A stretch of 64,000 nucleotides of DNA, from positions 186,001-250,000 of the forward strand of contig CAVTPG010000011.1 of the NCBI GenBank assembly GCA_963736595.1, given 5' to 3'. This stretch comes from Parapontixanthobacter sp963736595. Its GTDB lineage: Bacteria > Pseudomonadota > Alphaproteobacteria > Sphingomonadales > Sphingomonadaceae. The notes below the pieces were generated by a model. It searched no databases. It was not told the DNA's origin and was given only the letters and a program-made list of their open reading frames with translations. The stretch's first letter is position 1. Every line of letters begins with the position of its first letter. Positions 33,158-42,572 of this stretch are shown one piece after another. Position numbers and translations under genes: made by a program.

Positions 33158-35335
33158 TTACACAAAGCTATAGGGGTCGATGTCGATACTGACGCGGACG
33201 CTGCGCGGTAGGTCCAGTCCGCCCAGCCAGTCGCGGATGACCGCTTGTAGATTGGCAGTCCGGCGGGCATTCAGGAGGAGGCGATAGCGATAGCGGCCAC
33301 GCAAAAGCGACATGGGCGCAGGCGCAGGGCCATAGATGTCGATGTCTTTCACATCTGGGCGCGAGCCTCCGATGGCGAAGGCAGTATTCTTGGCCTCGCG
33401 CTCGTCTTCGGCGGACACGATGATCGCGGCCCAACGCCCGAATGGCGGCGCTCCGGCACTCCGCCGGGCTTCCGTTTCAGCCTCGTAAAACGCATCGCGA
33501 TCGCCTTGCGCCAAAGCGGCGATGACCGAAGCGGTCGGGTGGCGCGTCTGAATAAGGACCAAGCCCGGTTTGTCGCCGCGTCCCGCGCGGCCAGCAACTT
33601 GCGCGACTTGCTGATATGTGCGCTCGGCGGCGCGCAAATCGCCGCCTTCCAGACCGAGATCCGCATCAATCACGCCAACCAGTGTGAGTTCGGGGAAGTG
33701 AAACCCTTTCGTGACCAATTGCGTGCCGACGATCACGTCTATTTCCCCCGCCGAGGCTTTCTCGATGAAAGCGGTGGCCTTGCCGGGTGACGACAGCGTG
33801 TCGGACGTGACCAGTGCGACACGCGCATCAGGCAGGCGTTCGGCTACTTCGTCGGCAATCCGTTCCACACCGGGACCGCAAGCGACAAGGCAGTCAGGCT
33901 CACCGCATTCAGGGCAAGTTTCAGGCGGCTGCGTCTGGTGACCGCAATGATGGCAGGCAAGGCGCTGCGACAAGCGATGCTCGACCAGCCATGCCGTGCA
34001 ATTGGGGCATTGAAAGCGGAACCCGCAATTGCGGCACAGGGTCAGCGGCGCATAGCCGCGACGGTTCAAAAACAGCAGCGATTGCTCGCCGCGTGACAGG
34101 CGCAATTCCAGCTCTTTGACCAGCCGGGGCGCAAGCCAATGGCCAGCCTCAGGCGGCTCCTGCGTCAAGTCGATTGTCTCGATTGCCGGCATTCCCGCTT
34201 CGCCAAACCGGCTGTCGAGTTCCAGCCGCGTATAAATGCCGCTGTCGGCCATATGCAGGCTTTCCAGCGCCGGGGTCGCGCTGGCCAAAACCACGGGAAT
34301 GCCTTCGAATTGCGCGCGCATGACCGCGACATCGCGGGCATTGTAGCGCACGCCATCATCCTGCTTGAAGCTGACTTCATGGGCTTCATCGACGACGATC
34401 AGGCCCAGATCGGCATAGGGCAGGAACAGGGCGGAGCGCGCGCCGACCACGACTTGCGCGCCACCATCTGCAACCGGCGTCGCGATAGCGCGCCATGCAC
34501 GGCGGCGCTGGGTGGATTTGAGGGAGGAATGCCACAGGACCGGCGGCACGCCAAAGCGATCCTCGAACCGGCGCAGGAACGCCTCGGTCAAGGCGATTTC
34601 CGGCAACAGGACCAGCACTTGGCGGCCTTCTTTCAGCGCCGTGGCGAGCGGCTCGAAATAGGTTTCGGTTTTGCCCGATCCGGTCACGCCATCGAGCAGA
34701 TAAGGCACAAATTCGCGCCGCGTGACGCTTGTCGCAATGGCGGTGGCGGCGATATCCTGCGCCACTGTCAGCTTTGGCACGTCGAATTCGGGATCGGGTG
34801 CAGGGTAGGGGCGATGCAAATCCACCTCAACCGGCTCCATCACGCCTTGATTGACCAGGCCGCGCAACACGCCGTCCGATACCCCCGCAACCGTTGCCAG
34901 TTCGCGGATGGTCGCTTGTTCGCCTTCCAGCCGCTCGATGGCCTTAGCGCGCTGCGGCGTCATGCGGTCCGGGACGCCCCCCGACAGGCGATATTCGACC
35001 GTGGTTGCTGGTCCTTTCAGCGCCCCGCCGCTGGACAATGCCATGCGCGCCACACTGGTCAGCGGCGCACAATAATAATCCGCCGTCCACTCGATCAGGC
35101 GGCGCAGCGGCGCAGGCAGAGGTGGTACTGGCACAATTTCGAGGATCGGGCGCAGCTTTTCATCCGGAACCGGCTCACTGGGCAGGCGTTCTGCTTCCCA
35201 GACGATTCCGGTGATCTGCCGTGGCCCCAAAGGTGCCAAAACCACCGATCCCGGTACGGGCTCGAGGCCCGGCGGTACGCTATAATCCAGCGCGCCTAAG
35301 GCTGCGTTAAGGGACAGAACACGAATGCGTTGCAC
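33158..35335 (-). CDS. priA: Primosomal protein N' (replication restart helicase PriA)
   Basis: PriA recognises stalled forks and loads the replisome. The 725-residue protein has the Walker A motif DGVTGSGKTETYFE near residue 215, a DEAH-type VVDEAHEVSFKQDDGVRYNARD near 315, and the zinc-binding cysteine cluster (CRNCGFRFQCPNC, then CHHCG, then CPECG) near 435-480. ILVGTQ-type VIVGTQLVTKGFHFPELTLV and QVAGRAGRG complete the helicase motifs. The start appears to be a short distance after the DUF4197 divergent promoter region. Confidence 0.96.
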   Translation of the reverse strand: MQRIRVLSLNAALGALDYSVPPGLEPVPGSVVLAPLGPRQITGIVWEAERLPSEPVPDEKLRPILEIVPVPPLPAPLRRLIEWTADYYCAPLTSVARMALSSGGALKGPATTVEYRLSGGVPDRMTPQRAKAIERLEGEQATIRELATVAGVSDGVLRGLVNQGVMEPVEVDLHRPYPAPDPEFDVPKLTVAQDIAATAIATSVTRREFVPYLLDGVTGSGKTETYFEPLATALKEGRQVLVLLPEIALTEAFLRRFEDRFGVPPVLWHSSLKSTQRRRAWRAIATPVADGGAQVVVGARSALFLPYADLGLIVVDEAHEVSFKQDDGVRYNARDVAVMRAQFEGIPVVLASATPALESLHMADSGIYTRLELDSRFGEAGMPAIETIDLTQEPPEAGHWLAPRLVKELELRLSRGEQSLLFLNRRGYAPLTLCRNCGFRFQCPNCTAWLVEHRLSQRLACHHCGHQTQPPETCPECGEPDCLVACGPGVERIADEVAERLPDARVALVTSDTLSSPGKATAFIEKASAGEIDVIVGTQLVTKGFHFPELTLVGVIDADLGLEGGDLRAAERTYQQVAQVAGRAGRGDKPGLVLIQTRHPTASVIAALAQGDRDAFYEAETEARRSAGAPPFGRWAAIIVSAEDEREAKNTAFAIGGSRPDVKDIDIYGPAPAPMSLLRGRYRYRLLLNARRTANLQAVIRDWLGGLDLPRSVRVSIDIDPYSFV

Positions 35336-35393
35336 AGCTTGTTAGATAGAGCCGCAATCGCGTGACACAAGAACGATAAAGGGACTGCCGAGC

Positions 35394-36155
35394 ATGAGTA
35401 AGATGAGCGAGATTACCGCTATCGAGATAACAGGCAGCGAGAATGCGGCCCACGAGGCAGCATCGCTTGGCACTACGGGATTACTCGGGTTCGGGCGTCG
35501 CGCCTTTCTGGGCGGGATTTCTGCCAGCGCGCTGCTCGGCCTGACGGCGTGCGAATCGATCCCCGGCTTCGGGTTGACCGATGCGATCCGCCGGATGTTG
35601 CTTTTGTCGAGCGAACGGGCCTTTGCCCGGCTGACTGCTCCCGATGGATTTTGGGATGAGCAAGTCGGTCAGCTTGGCCTCGCCAATCTGCTCGGCACAC
35701 GCGGCGATATTTTAAGCGACATTCTGACCTCCTCGCTGTTCAAGAACCGCTTGGAAGGTGCTTTTGCCGACATCGCCATCGACGGGGCAGAGCGAGCAGC
35801 CCCGCTCGTCACAGATGCGGTGCGCACGATCGGGATCGCCAATGCTGCGGCGCTGGTCAATGGCGGGCCGCGTGCAGCGACCGCATTCCTGCGCGATTCG
35901 ATGGGCAACGGTCTGATCGAAGCGATGGTGCCGGAATTGGCCGAGGCTTTGCGGATCAGCCGCGAGCCATTGGTCGGACAGGCCTTGTCTGCGCTGACCG
36001 GAGTGGATGTGACGCGCATCACGGACGGCTTTGCACAAAAAGTCGATGACGCAATCTGGAGTGAAATCGGAATTGAAGAAGCCGCCATCAGAGCGAACCC
36101 GCGCGCAACAAATGATCCGGTGATAACCGGAGTATTTACTGCCGCTGGTCTTTGA
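35394..36155 (+). CDS. DUF4197 family lipoprotein
   Basis: A 253-residue protein. The N-terminus has a twin-arginine-like RRAFLGGISASALLGLTAC ending in a lipobox, preceded by ~35 extra residues. The mature part matches DUF4197: TDAIRRMLLLSSERAFARL, then repeated helices with AFADIAIDGAERAAPL and ALVNGGPRAATAFLRD. Function is unknown. It is divergent from priA. A short hairpin (GATGC-AAAA-GCATC, 36191-36204) follows, too weak to be called a firm terminator. Confidence 0.82.
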   Translation: MSKMSEITAIEITGSENAAHEAASLGTTGLLGFGRRAFLGGISASALLGLTACESIPGFGLTDAIRRMLLLSSERAFARLTAPDGFWDEQVGQLGLANLLGTRGDILSDILTSSLFKNRLEGAFADIAIDGAERAAPLVTDAVRTIGIANAAALVNGGPRAATAFLRDSMGNGLIEAMVPELAEALRISREPLVGQALSALTGVDVTRITDGFAQKVDDAIWSEIGIEEAAIRANPRATNDPVITGVFTAAGL

Positions 36156-36234
36156 TTAACGCCCGGTTACGCGCCAATACTTAAGTCACAGATGCAAAAG
36201 CATCGATTCGACTTTTACTCTAGGATATTCGCCC

Positions 36235-36387
36235 GTGATCGTAACGCCTGACACTCTTACACGTTATCGCCGCGCCATTGTGGCCGAAGTGGCGAACGAT
36301 ATGTCGCGCAAGAATGTGGGCGATGCCAAGGCGGTTGATAACAACCGCGAAAAACATCACGAGCAAAAACGCGTCAAAGCCTCTTAG
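36235..36387 (+). CDS. Possible small basic protein of 50 residues
   Basis: A GTG-initiated frame from 36235 to TAG at 36385-36387 reads VIVTPDTLTRYRRAIVAEV, then NDMSRKNVGDAKAVDNN and REKHHEQKRVKAS. It has plausible helical and basic character. TAGGAT lies about 10 bases upstream as a poor ribosome binding site. It fills the gap between DUF4197 and the convergent DUF2490 gene, overlapping the latter by 4 bases. No family recognised, and a chance frame is possible. Confidence 0.42.
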   Translation: MIVTPDTLTRYRRAIVAEVANDMSRKNVGDAKAVDNNREKHHEQKRVKAS

Positions 36388-37046
36388 AAGCTGAAATCGA
36401 TCCCGATCTGCGGCGCATGACCGACGCGGTCGGGGCGTCCATCGCGAATATTCTGCTCGCGCAGATAGGCCAGACTAATCCCGAGATTCTCGCTGATTTC
36501 ATAGTCGAAGCCAAAGACCGTCTGCAGTCCGGTCAATCCGGTATCGCTGGTCGGTGAATTGCCGCGTAAGGTAAAGAACAATTCAGCGCTGGTCCCGAAA
36601 CTGACTCGCTCGGCAACCGGCACGGAAACGCCCAGCCGTGGCCGCAACCGCAATCCGACGCGGCCATCCTGACCTTCGGCAAAGCGTTGCTCGAAACGCA
36701 GGCGCGTGCGCAGATAACCGTTCTTGGCGTAGACCTGCTGCAGGATCCGCGTTTCATCAGCGCCGCCATCATTCGCGCGCTTTTCCAGCGCTGCCGCCAA
36801 TGTGACATTGTCGGAAACTTTCTGCTTGATCCAGCCGCGCACATAATAGGTATCAACTCGCCCACGGTCCTCGTCGCGGAACCGCTGCGCAGTCTGGATT
36901 TCGAACGCCGTGTCATCATCGATGCCGAATTCGAAGGTCGGGGCGAACCACAGCTCGAAATCTTCATCCGCCGCCATAGCAGGCGCTGCAGCCGCCATCG
37001 CCCAAACACTGGTCACGGCTAACACAGAGAGGCGGGAAAAACGCAT
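36384..37046 (-). CDS. DUF2490 family outer-membrane-type protein
   Basis: A 220-residue exported protein. The signal peptide (LSVLAVTSVWAMAAAAPAMA) is followed by a predicted beta barrel typical of DUF2490: FELWFAPTFEFGIDDDTAFEIQ-type strands, RFEQRFAEG, GLRLRPRLGVSVPVAER and the aromatic terminal GIDFSF, which suits outer-membrane insertion. Function unknown. The ATG at 37046 starts at the signal peptide, six codons inside the longer frame. Confidence 0.8.
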   Translation of the reverse strand: MRFSRLSVLAVTSVWAMAAAAPAMAADEDFELWFAPTFEFGIDDDTAFEIQTAQRFRDEDRGRVDTYYVRGWIKQKVSDNVTLAAALEKRANDGGADETRILQQVYAKNGYLRTRLRFEQRFAEGQDGRVGLRLRPRLGVSVPVAERVSFGTSAELFFTLRGNSPTSDTGLTGLQTVFGFDYEISENLGISLAYLREQNIRDGRPDRVGHAPQIGIDFSF

Positions 37047-37197
37047 CGGATACTCCAGAATCATGCTGCATCGGGCAGCTTTCCGCGCGCCTTACTCGCA
37101 CGTGGCTACCATTGGCAATGTTGGCCATTCACGTTGGCCAAATCCGGGGCCATGTGTAAGTGACGACAGACGAATCAACGCGCCTTCAGGAGCCGAT

Positions 37198-37854
37198 ATG
37201 AAATTCTTTGCCGATACTGCGGAAATTGCCGACATCGAGGAGCTGGCTGCGACTGGTTTGCTCGACGGTGTGACGACCAATCCCTCGCTGATTGCGAAAT
37301 CCGGACGCGATTTCATGGAAGTCACGAAAGAAATTTGCGGCATCGTCGATGGCCCGGTCAGTGCCGAAGTGGTGGCTTTGGACCATGCGACCATGATGCG
37401 CGAAGCCGACACGCTGCGCAAAATTGCGGATAATGTCTGCATTAAAGTGCCGCTGACGATCGACGGACTGAAAACGTGCAAGGCGCTGAGCGATGACGGC
37501 ACGATGGTTAATGTGACACTGTGCTTTTCGGCCAATCAGGCGCTGTTGGCGGCAAAAGCGGGTGCAGATTTTATCTCACCCTTCGTCGGACGCCATGACG
37601 ATAATGGCATGGACGGCATGGATTTGATCCGCGACATCCGCCTGATTTACGACAATTATCTGTTCGATACGGAAATCCTCGTCGCCTCGGTCCGCCATGT
37701 CGGTCATGTGCTGGAAAGCGCGCGGATCGGTGCCGATGTGATGACCGCGCCGCCCAAGGTGATCAAGGCGCTGTTCAACCATGTCCTGACCGACAAGGGT
37801 ATCGAAGGCTTCCTCGCCGATTGGGAAAAGACCGGACAGACCATCCCGAAGTGA
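37198..37854 (+). CDS. tal: Transaldolase / fructose-6-phosphate aldolase-like (short type)
   Basis: A 218-residue class I aldolase. MKFFADTAEIADIEELAATGLLDGVTTNPSLIAKSG begins the barrel, in pieces typical of the small transaldolase subfamily. The Schiff-base lysine is in NVCIKVPLT. NVTLCFSANQALLAAKAGADFISPFVGRHDD is also diagnostic. Subfamily members are true transaldolases or fructose-6-phosphate aldolases; the sequence alone does not settle which. A CAGGAGCC ribosome binding site precedes the ATG at 37198. cobT follows after 19 bases. Confidence 0.93.
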   Translation: MKFFADTAEIADIEELAATGLLDGVTTNPSLIAKSGRDFMEVTKEICGIVDGPVSAEVVALDHATMMREADTLRKIADNVCIKVPLTIDGLKTCKALSDDGTMVNVTLCFSANQALLAAKAGADFISPFVGRHDDNGMDGMDLIRDIRLIYDNYLFDTEILVASVRHVGHVLESARIGADVMTAPPKVIKALFNHVLTDKGIEGFLADWEKTGQTIPK

Positions 37855-37873
37855 TCGCCGGTTAGCCAACGCT

Positions 37874-39703
37874 TTGTCAGAAGAAACCCCTCTCGATCGC
37901 TTCAAGCAGGCGCTGACCGGCACGGCGCGCGCTTTGTCGCGCGAAGCCGAAGTCGAAGTCGCGTGGAGCGCAGATGCCCCGACGCAGAGCGGCACGAATT
38001 TGCGTGTGCCGCTGCCGGGCCGCAATATCCCTGCATCGCAGGCGCGTGAAGCGCGCGGATTTGCTGACAGTTTCTCGTTAAAGCTGCGCCATCATAGCGA
38101 AAGCGTGCATGGTCAAAGCGCACCATCCGAGCCGCTCGCCCGCGCTTGCTATGATGCGGTGGAGCAAGTGCGTTACGAGGCGCTGGGCACCCGGAATTAT
38201 GACGGCATCGCTGACAATCTTTCGGCAGCCACCACTTTGCGGGCCGCGTCCGATCCGATTGCCCGCGCGACGCAAGCCGACGATGTGCCGTTGCAAAGCG
38301 CGCTGGGCCTGATCCTGCGTGAGCGGCTGACCGGACAGGCCGTTCCGGACAAGGCCGCGGGCGGGGTCGATCTGGTGCGCGAACATATCGAATCGCGGAT
38401 CGACGGCGATCTGGAAGCCCTGTCCGCATCGCTTGCCGATCAAAAAGCGTTCCAGAAACTCTCGCTCGATTTGCTGCGCCATCTCGACCTGATCGACCAG
38501 TCTCCGCAGGACGAGGATGGCAGCGATGACGAGGACGAGGATTTCGACGGCGAGGATGAACAGGATCAGGATGAAGGCGAAGATGCGCCCGATGCCGGCG
38601 ATCCGCAAAGCATGGAAATGGCGGGCGACAACGCCGATGGCGAGGGCGATGGCGAAACCGAAGGCGAAGCGGAATTCGACGACGATCAGCGCGATGGCGA
38701 GCTGGGCGATGATGGCGAGGAAGGCACCATGCCGGTGCGCCCGAACCGCCCCTGGACCGAATTGCCCGACACGTTCAACTATCAGCCATTCACCGAGAAA
38801 TTCGATGAAATCGTTTCGGCCAGCGAGCTGTGCGATCTGGAAGAACTGGAACGGCTGCGCGCTTATCTCGACAGCCAGCTGACCGGATTGCAGGGAATCG
38901 TCACGCGGCTGGCCAATCGCTTGCAGCGCCGCTTGATGGCGCAGCAGAACCGCAGCTGGGATTTCGATCAGGAAGAGGGGCTGCTGGACGCCGCACGCCT
39001 CTCTCGCGTTGTGACACAGCCGGGTCACGCCCTCTCCTACAAGGTCGAACGCGACGTTGAATTCAAGGACACAGTGGTCACGCTGCTGATCGACAATTCC
39101 GGTTCGATGCGCGGTCGCCCGATCTCCATCGCCGCGATCAGTGCCGACATCATGGCGCGCACGCTGGAGCGGTGCGGGGTCAAGACCGAGATATTGGGCT
39201 TTACCACCCGCGCATGGAAAGGCGGGCAATCGCGCGAGGCGTGGCTGGCCGATGGGAAGCCCGATCTGCCGGGCCGCCTCAACGATCTGCGCCATATCAT
39301 TTACAAAAGCGCGGACGAGCCGTGGCGGCGTGCGCGGCGCAATCTCGGCCTGATGATGCGCGAGGGATTGCTGAAAGAGAACATCGATGGCGAGGCGCTG
39401 TTATGGGCGCATGACCGCTTGATCCGCCGCAGCGAGGATCGCCGGATCATGATGGTGATCTCCGATGGCGCGCCGGTGGATGATTCCACGCTGAGCGCGA
39501 ATAACAATCCGGGCTATCTCGAACAGCATTTGCGTAAAGTGATCGAGTGGATCGAGAAGCAATCGCCGGTGCAACTGGTCGCGGTCGGCATCGGCCACGA
39601 TGTGACCCGCTATTATCGCCGCGCGGTGACGATCATGGATGTCGAACAGCTTGGCGGGACGATTATCGAACAGCTCGCAGACTTGTTCGAGGGGGAAGAG
39701 TAG
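37874..39703 (+). CDS. cobT: Cobaltochelatase subunit CobT
   Basis: CobT works with CobS and CobN to insert cobalt in aerobic cobalamin synthesis; it is a MoxR-linked VWA protein. The 609-residue product has an N-terminal helical domain, a strongly acidic stretch (DEDGSDDEDEDFDGEDEQ and more) around residues 213-285, and a C-terminal VWA domain with a metal-adhesion motif in TLLIDNSGSMRGRPI near residue 405. The start is TTG at 37874. Usually cobS is adjacent; here the neighbours are transaldolase and a DUF2306 gene. Confidence 0.92.
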   Translation: MSEETPLDRFKQALTGTARALSREAEVEVAWSADAPTQSGTNLRVPLPGRNIPASQAREARGFADSFSLKLRHHSESVHGQSAPSEPLARACYDAVEQVRYEALGTRNYDGIADNLSAATTLRAASDPIARATQADDVPLQSALGLILRERLTGQAVPDKAAGGVDLVREHIESRIDGDLEALSASLADQKAFQKLSLDLLRHLDLIDQSPQDEDGSDDEDEDFDGEDEQDQDEGEDAPDAGDPQSMEMAGDNADGEGDGETEGEAEFDDDQRDGELGDDGEEGTMPVRPNRPWTELPDTFNYQPFTEKFDEIVSASELCDLEELERLRAYLDSQLTGLQGIVTRLANRLQRRLMAQQNRSWDFDQEEGLLDAARLSRVVTQPGHALSYKVERDVEFKDTVVTLLIDNSGSMRGRPISIAAISADIMARTLERCGVKTEILGFTTRAWKGGQSREAWLADGKPDLPGRLNDLRHIIYKSADEPWRRARRNLGLMMREGLLKENIDGEALLWAHDRLIRRSEDRRIMMVISDGAPVDDSTLSANNNPGYLEQHLRKVIEWIEKQSPVQLVAVGIGHDVTRYYRRAVTIMDVEQLGGTIIEQLADLFEGEE

Positions 39704-39705
39704 CC

Positions 39706-40236
39706 TCAGTGCGCTTCGGGGCGATACCGCATCGGGTCGCCTTTCAGCAGCTTTTTATATACAAAGAACGACGCCACCGCATAGATCGCTGCATTGACGC
39801 TGGCAAAAGTGATCCAGAATTGCGCATTGCCGCCGCCTTCGACCAGCCCCCATAGCGGATTGGTTGCAATTTGGCTGAATCCCGCCATCAGCAGGCCGGC
39901 ATAGCTATAGGAAAAGTGGATCTGATGCGCGCGCAGATCATCCGGCTTGCGCCCTTTGTGCCAGCGGCGCAGCGCCGCGATCCCGACCAGCAGCGAGACA
40001 ATTCCGACCAGAACAAACACATGAAAGAAGCCGAAACGCGTTCCCATGATGGGCATGACTTTCGCCGGGACCGGAATGACGGATAGCACTGCAATGAACA
40101 TCGAGATAATATAAGAAACCCCATTTACGCGATGAAAACGCGTGCCTTTGGGCAGCAGAAACATTGCCGCGCCCGATGCGATGGCGATCACAACTGCGAC
40201 CAGATGAACGATGATTAGTGGTGATAAATCAAGCAT
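39706..40236 (-). CDS. DUF2306-type multi-span membrane protein
   Basis: A 176-residue protein with five hydrophobic spans, beginning LIIVHLVAVVIAIASGAAMFL, then YIISMFIAVLSVIPV, FFHVFVLVGIVSLLVGIAAL, and two further spans near YAGLLMAGF and FASVNAAIYAVASFF. FLLPKGTRFHRVNG is a typical loop. The pattern fits DUF2306 (unknown function). ATG at 40236 follows GAGAGGG. The longer frame upstream overlaps the divergent nitroreductase gene and is not coding. Confidence 0.78.
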   Translation of the reverse strand: MLDLSPLIIVHLVAVVIAIASGAAMFLLPKGTRFHRVNGVSYIISMFIAVLSVIPVPAKVMPIMGTRFGFFHVFVLVGIVSLLVGIAALRRWHKGRKPDDLRAHQIHFSYSYAGLLMAGFSQIATNPLWGLVEGGGNAQFWITFASVNAAIYAVASFFVYKKLLKGDPMRYRPEAH

Positions 40237-40269
40237 AAGCGACCCTCTCTGAGAAGAGAGATAACAAGC

Positions 40270-40291
40270 GTGTATTAGTATTGCAATACAC
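40270..40291. promoter_or_regulatory. Inverted repeat between divergent DUF2306 and nitroreductase genes
   Basis: GTGTATT (40270-40276) and AATACAC (40285-40291) are exact complements with an 8-base spacer. The site is in a 99-base divergent intergenic region and the size fits a dimeric repressor operator of TetR or MarR type. No regulator gene is adjacent. Confidence 0.5.
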
Positions 40292-40335
40292 TTTTCATCA
40301 TTGCTACCAACCGATGCTTTGGTAAGTGTTGCGCC

Positions 40336-41010
40336 ATGACCCCAACCCAAGCCGTCACCTCGCGCCGATCCGTCCGCGCCTTTCTCGATAAGCCGGTCGA
40401 TCGCGACACATTGCGCCAAGTGCTCGACACGGCGCAGCGAAGCCCGTCGGGCGGCAATACACAGCCGTGGCATGGGATCGTGATGACGGGAGAGCCGCTT
40501 AGCAAACTGCTGAAATCTGTCGAAGCGGTCCTGCCGCAAGGGCGCGATGTGCATTCGCCGGAATACGACATTTATCCCAAGGATCTGGACGGTCATTACG
40601 AAACGCGGCGGCGCGGCGTGGGCGAGGCGCTTTATACCGCGCTTGGCATTCCGCGCGAGAACAAGATGGGCCGGCTGGCCTGGTTCGCGCAAAACTTCCG
40701 CGCCTTCGATGCACCGGTCCTGATGCTGGTCCACACGCCCAAATATATGGGGCCGCCGCAATGGTCTGATATTGGGATGTGGTTGCAGACGATCATGCTG
40801 CTGTTGCGCGAAGCGGGCCTGGATAGCTGCGCGCAAGAAGCCTGGGCGATGTATTCAGCGCAGGTGCGCGAAGCGGTCGAGATACCCGAGGATCACATCT
40901 TTTTCTGCGGCATGGCGATCGGCTATCGCGACCCAGAAGCCGCCGTAAATCAATTCGACGTGCCGCGCGCAGATTGCAGCGAAGCGATCAATTGGCGCGG
41001 CTGGGACTGA
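40336..41010 (+). CDS. Nitroreductase family protein
   Basis: A 224-residue FMN-dependent oxidoreductase. TSRRSVRAFLDKPVDRDTLRQVLDTAQRSPSGGNTQPWHGIVM is the classic N-terminal region with the FMN-phosphate arginines. WLQTIMLLLREAGLDSCAQEAWAMY and FFCGMAIGYRDPEAAVNQF complete the fold. Substrate is unknown. It faces a DUF2306 gene across a region with an inverted repeat. Confidence 0.92.
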   Translation: MTPTQAVTSRRSVRAFLDKPVDRDTLRQVLDTAQRSPSGGNTQPWHGIVMTGEPLSKLLKSVEAVLPQGRDVHSPEYDIYPKDLDGHYETRRRGVGEALYTALGIPRENKMGRLAWFAQNFRAFDAPVLMLVHTPKYMGPPQWSDIGMWLQTIMLLLREAGLDSCAQEAWAMYSAQVREAVEIPEDHIFFCGMAIGYRDPEAAVNQFDVPRADCSEAINWRGWD

Positions 41011-41063
41011 CACGCAACGCTTGCGAACTTGCGGTGCATCGGGCGACTTCCTAAAGGCGTGTG

Positions 41064-42542
41064 ATGACCGATACGCCTCCTGCTAAGCTACGCCTGTTCA
41101 ATTCGCTCACCCGGAAAATCGAGGATTTTCGCCCCGTCCACGACGGCGAGGCGCGCGTGTATACCTGCGGGCCGACGGTCTATAATTACCCGCATATCGG
41201 CAATATGCGCGCCTATGTTTTCGCCGATGTGCTGGGCCGGACGCTTAGCTGGAAGGGCTACGAGCTCAAACACATCATCAATATCACCGATGTTGGCCAT
41301 CTGACCGACGATGGCGATGCGGGTGAAGACAAGATGGAGCGGATGGCGGCGGAACGGGCGCAGTCGATCTGGGACATTGCGCGCCATTATACCGAGGCAT
41401 TCAAGTCGGATGTGCGCGCTCTCAATATCCGCGAACCTGAGAAATGGTCAGTGGCGACGGAATATGTCCCGCAGATGATCGAATTCGCGGAAAGCATTGC
41501 GGACAAGCATTGCTACGAGCTTGATAGCGGGCTGTATTTCGACACTTCCACCGTGGCCGATTACGGGCGGTTGGCGCGGGCCGTGACCGACGATGGCGCA
41601 GACGATCAGCAGGGCCGGATCGCGGCGGTCGAAGGCAAGCGCAACGCGGCTGATTTTGCGATTTGGCGTAAAACGCCGCCGGGGAAAAGCGGCAGATGGA
41701 GTGGGATTCGCCGTGGGGGAAGGGTGCGCCGGGGTGGCATCTGGAATGCAGCGTAATGGGGGAAAAGCTGCTCGGCTTTCCATTCGATATTCACACCGGC
41801 GGGATCGACCATCGCGAGATCCACCATCCGAATGAGATTGCGCAGAATCAGGCATTTTGCGGCTGTGGCTCGCTATCGGAAGCGAGCAATTCCGGCGCCA
41901 ATATCTGGATGCACAACAATTTCCTCGTGGAGCGGTCAGGCAAGATGTCCAAAAGCTCGGGCGAATTCCTGCGGCTGCAATTGCTGATCGATCGCGGTTA
42001 TCACCCGCTCGCCTATCGCATGATGTGCCTGCAGGCGCATTATCGTAGCGAGTTGGAATTTTCGTGGGAAGGGCTGCACGCGGCGCTGACCCGGTTGAAA
42101 CGGATGGTGATGATCGCCGACAAACTCAAGTTGCGGATGGCAGCAGGAGAAGTGGGAAAATATGCGACAGACTCATATCTCTCTTCTTTCTCGGATGCGA
42201 TCTCGCATGATCTAAATACCCCGGAAGCGTTGGCCATTACGCAGCTGAAGTTCTTGGTGTGTCGGCAATTCCGCCAAAAGATGCACTGACGGCTCTCGCA
42301 GCGATCGACGCCGTCCTCGGCCTTAACTTTCTCAACCTTACCCGCGCAGACCTTCGCATTCGCCCCAAGGACGCTGCAATAACCGAAGCCGAAATCGAAG
42401 CCGCAACTCGCCCATCGCAAGAGGCTGCGCGCCGGCCAAGGACTTCGCCACTTCCGATGCGATCCGCGATGAACTTACGGCCAAAGGCGTCGAAGTCATG
42501 GATGGCGACCCGCTCGGCTGGGATTGGAAGCTCAATGTTTGA
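41064..42542 (+). CDS. cysS: Cysteine--tRNA ligase, broken by three frame changes
   Basis: CysRS charges tRNA-Cys. The first frame has TCGPTVYNYPHIGNMRAYV, the HIGH-type motif. The second has LECSVMGEKLLGFPFDIHTGG, HREIHHPNE and the KMSKS motif in SGKMSKSSGEF. A third frame continues SAIPPKDALTALAAIDAVLG, and a fourth ends in TSDAIRDELTAKGVEV and DPLGWDWKLN with TGA at 42540-42542. Each switch is a step back of one base: near 41684 (a run of four G where five would restore frame), near 42249 and near 42434. Missing-base errors in short runs explain all three, with no coding sequence lost. CysRS is normally essential. Confidence 0.92.
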
Positions 42543-42572
42543 GACGCCCATCCCAATGACACGGCGTGCGCC

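Noticed and set aside
38078..39295. 405-codon minus-strand frame opposite cobT
   Set aside because: Antisense to the CobT acidic region, which produces Ile/Val/Leu-rich antisense that imitates membrane spans.
41064..42542. cysS as a genuine pseudogene
   Set aside because: All catalytic motifs are intact, the breaks are single missing bases, and other essential genes nearby show similar errors.
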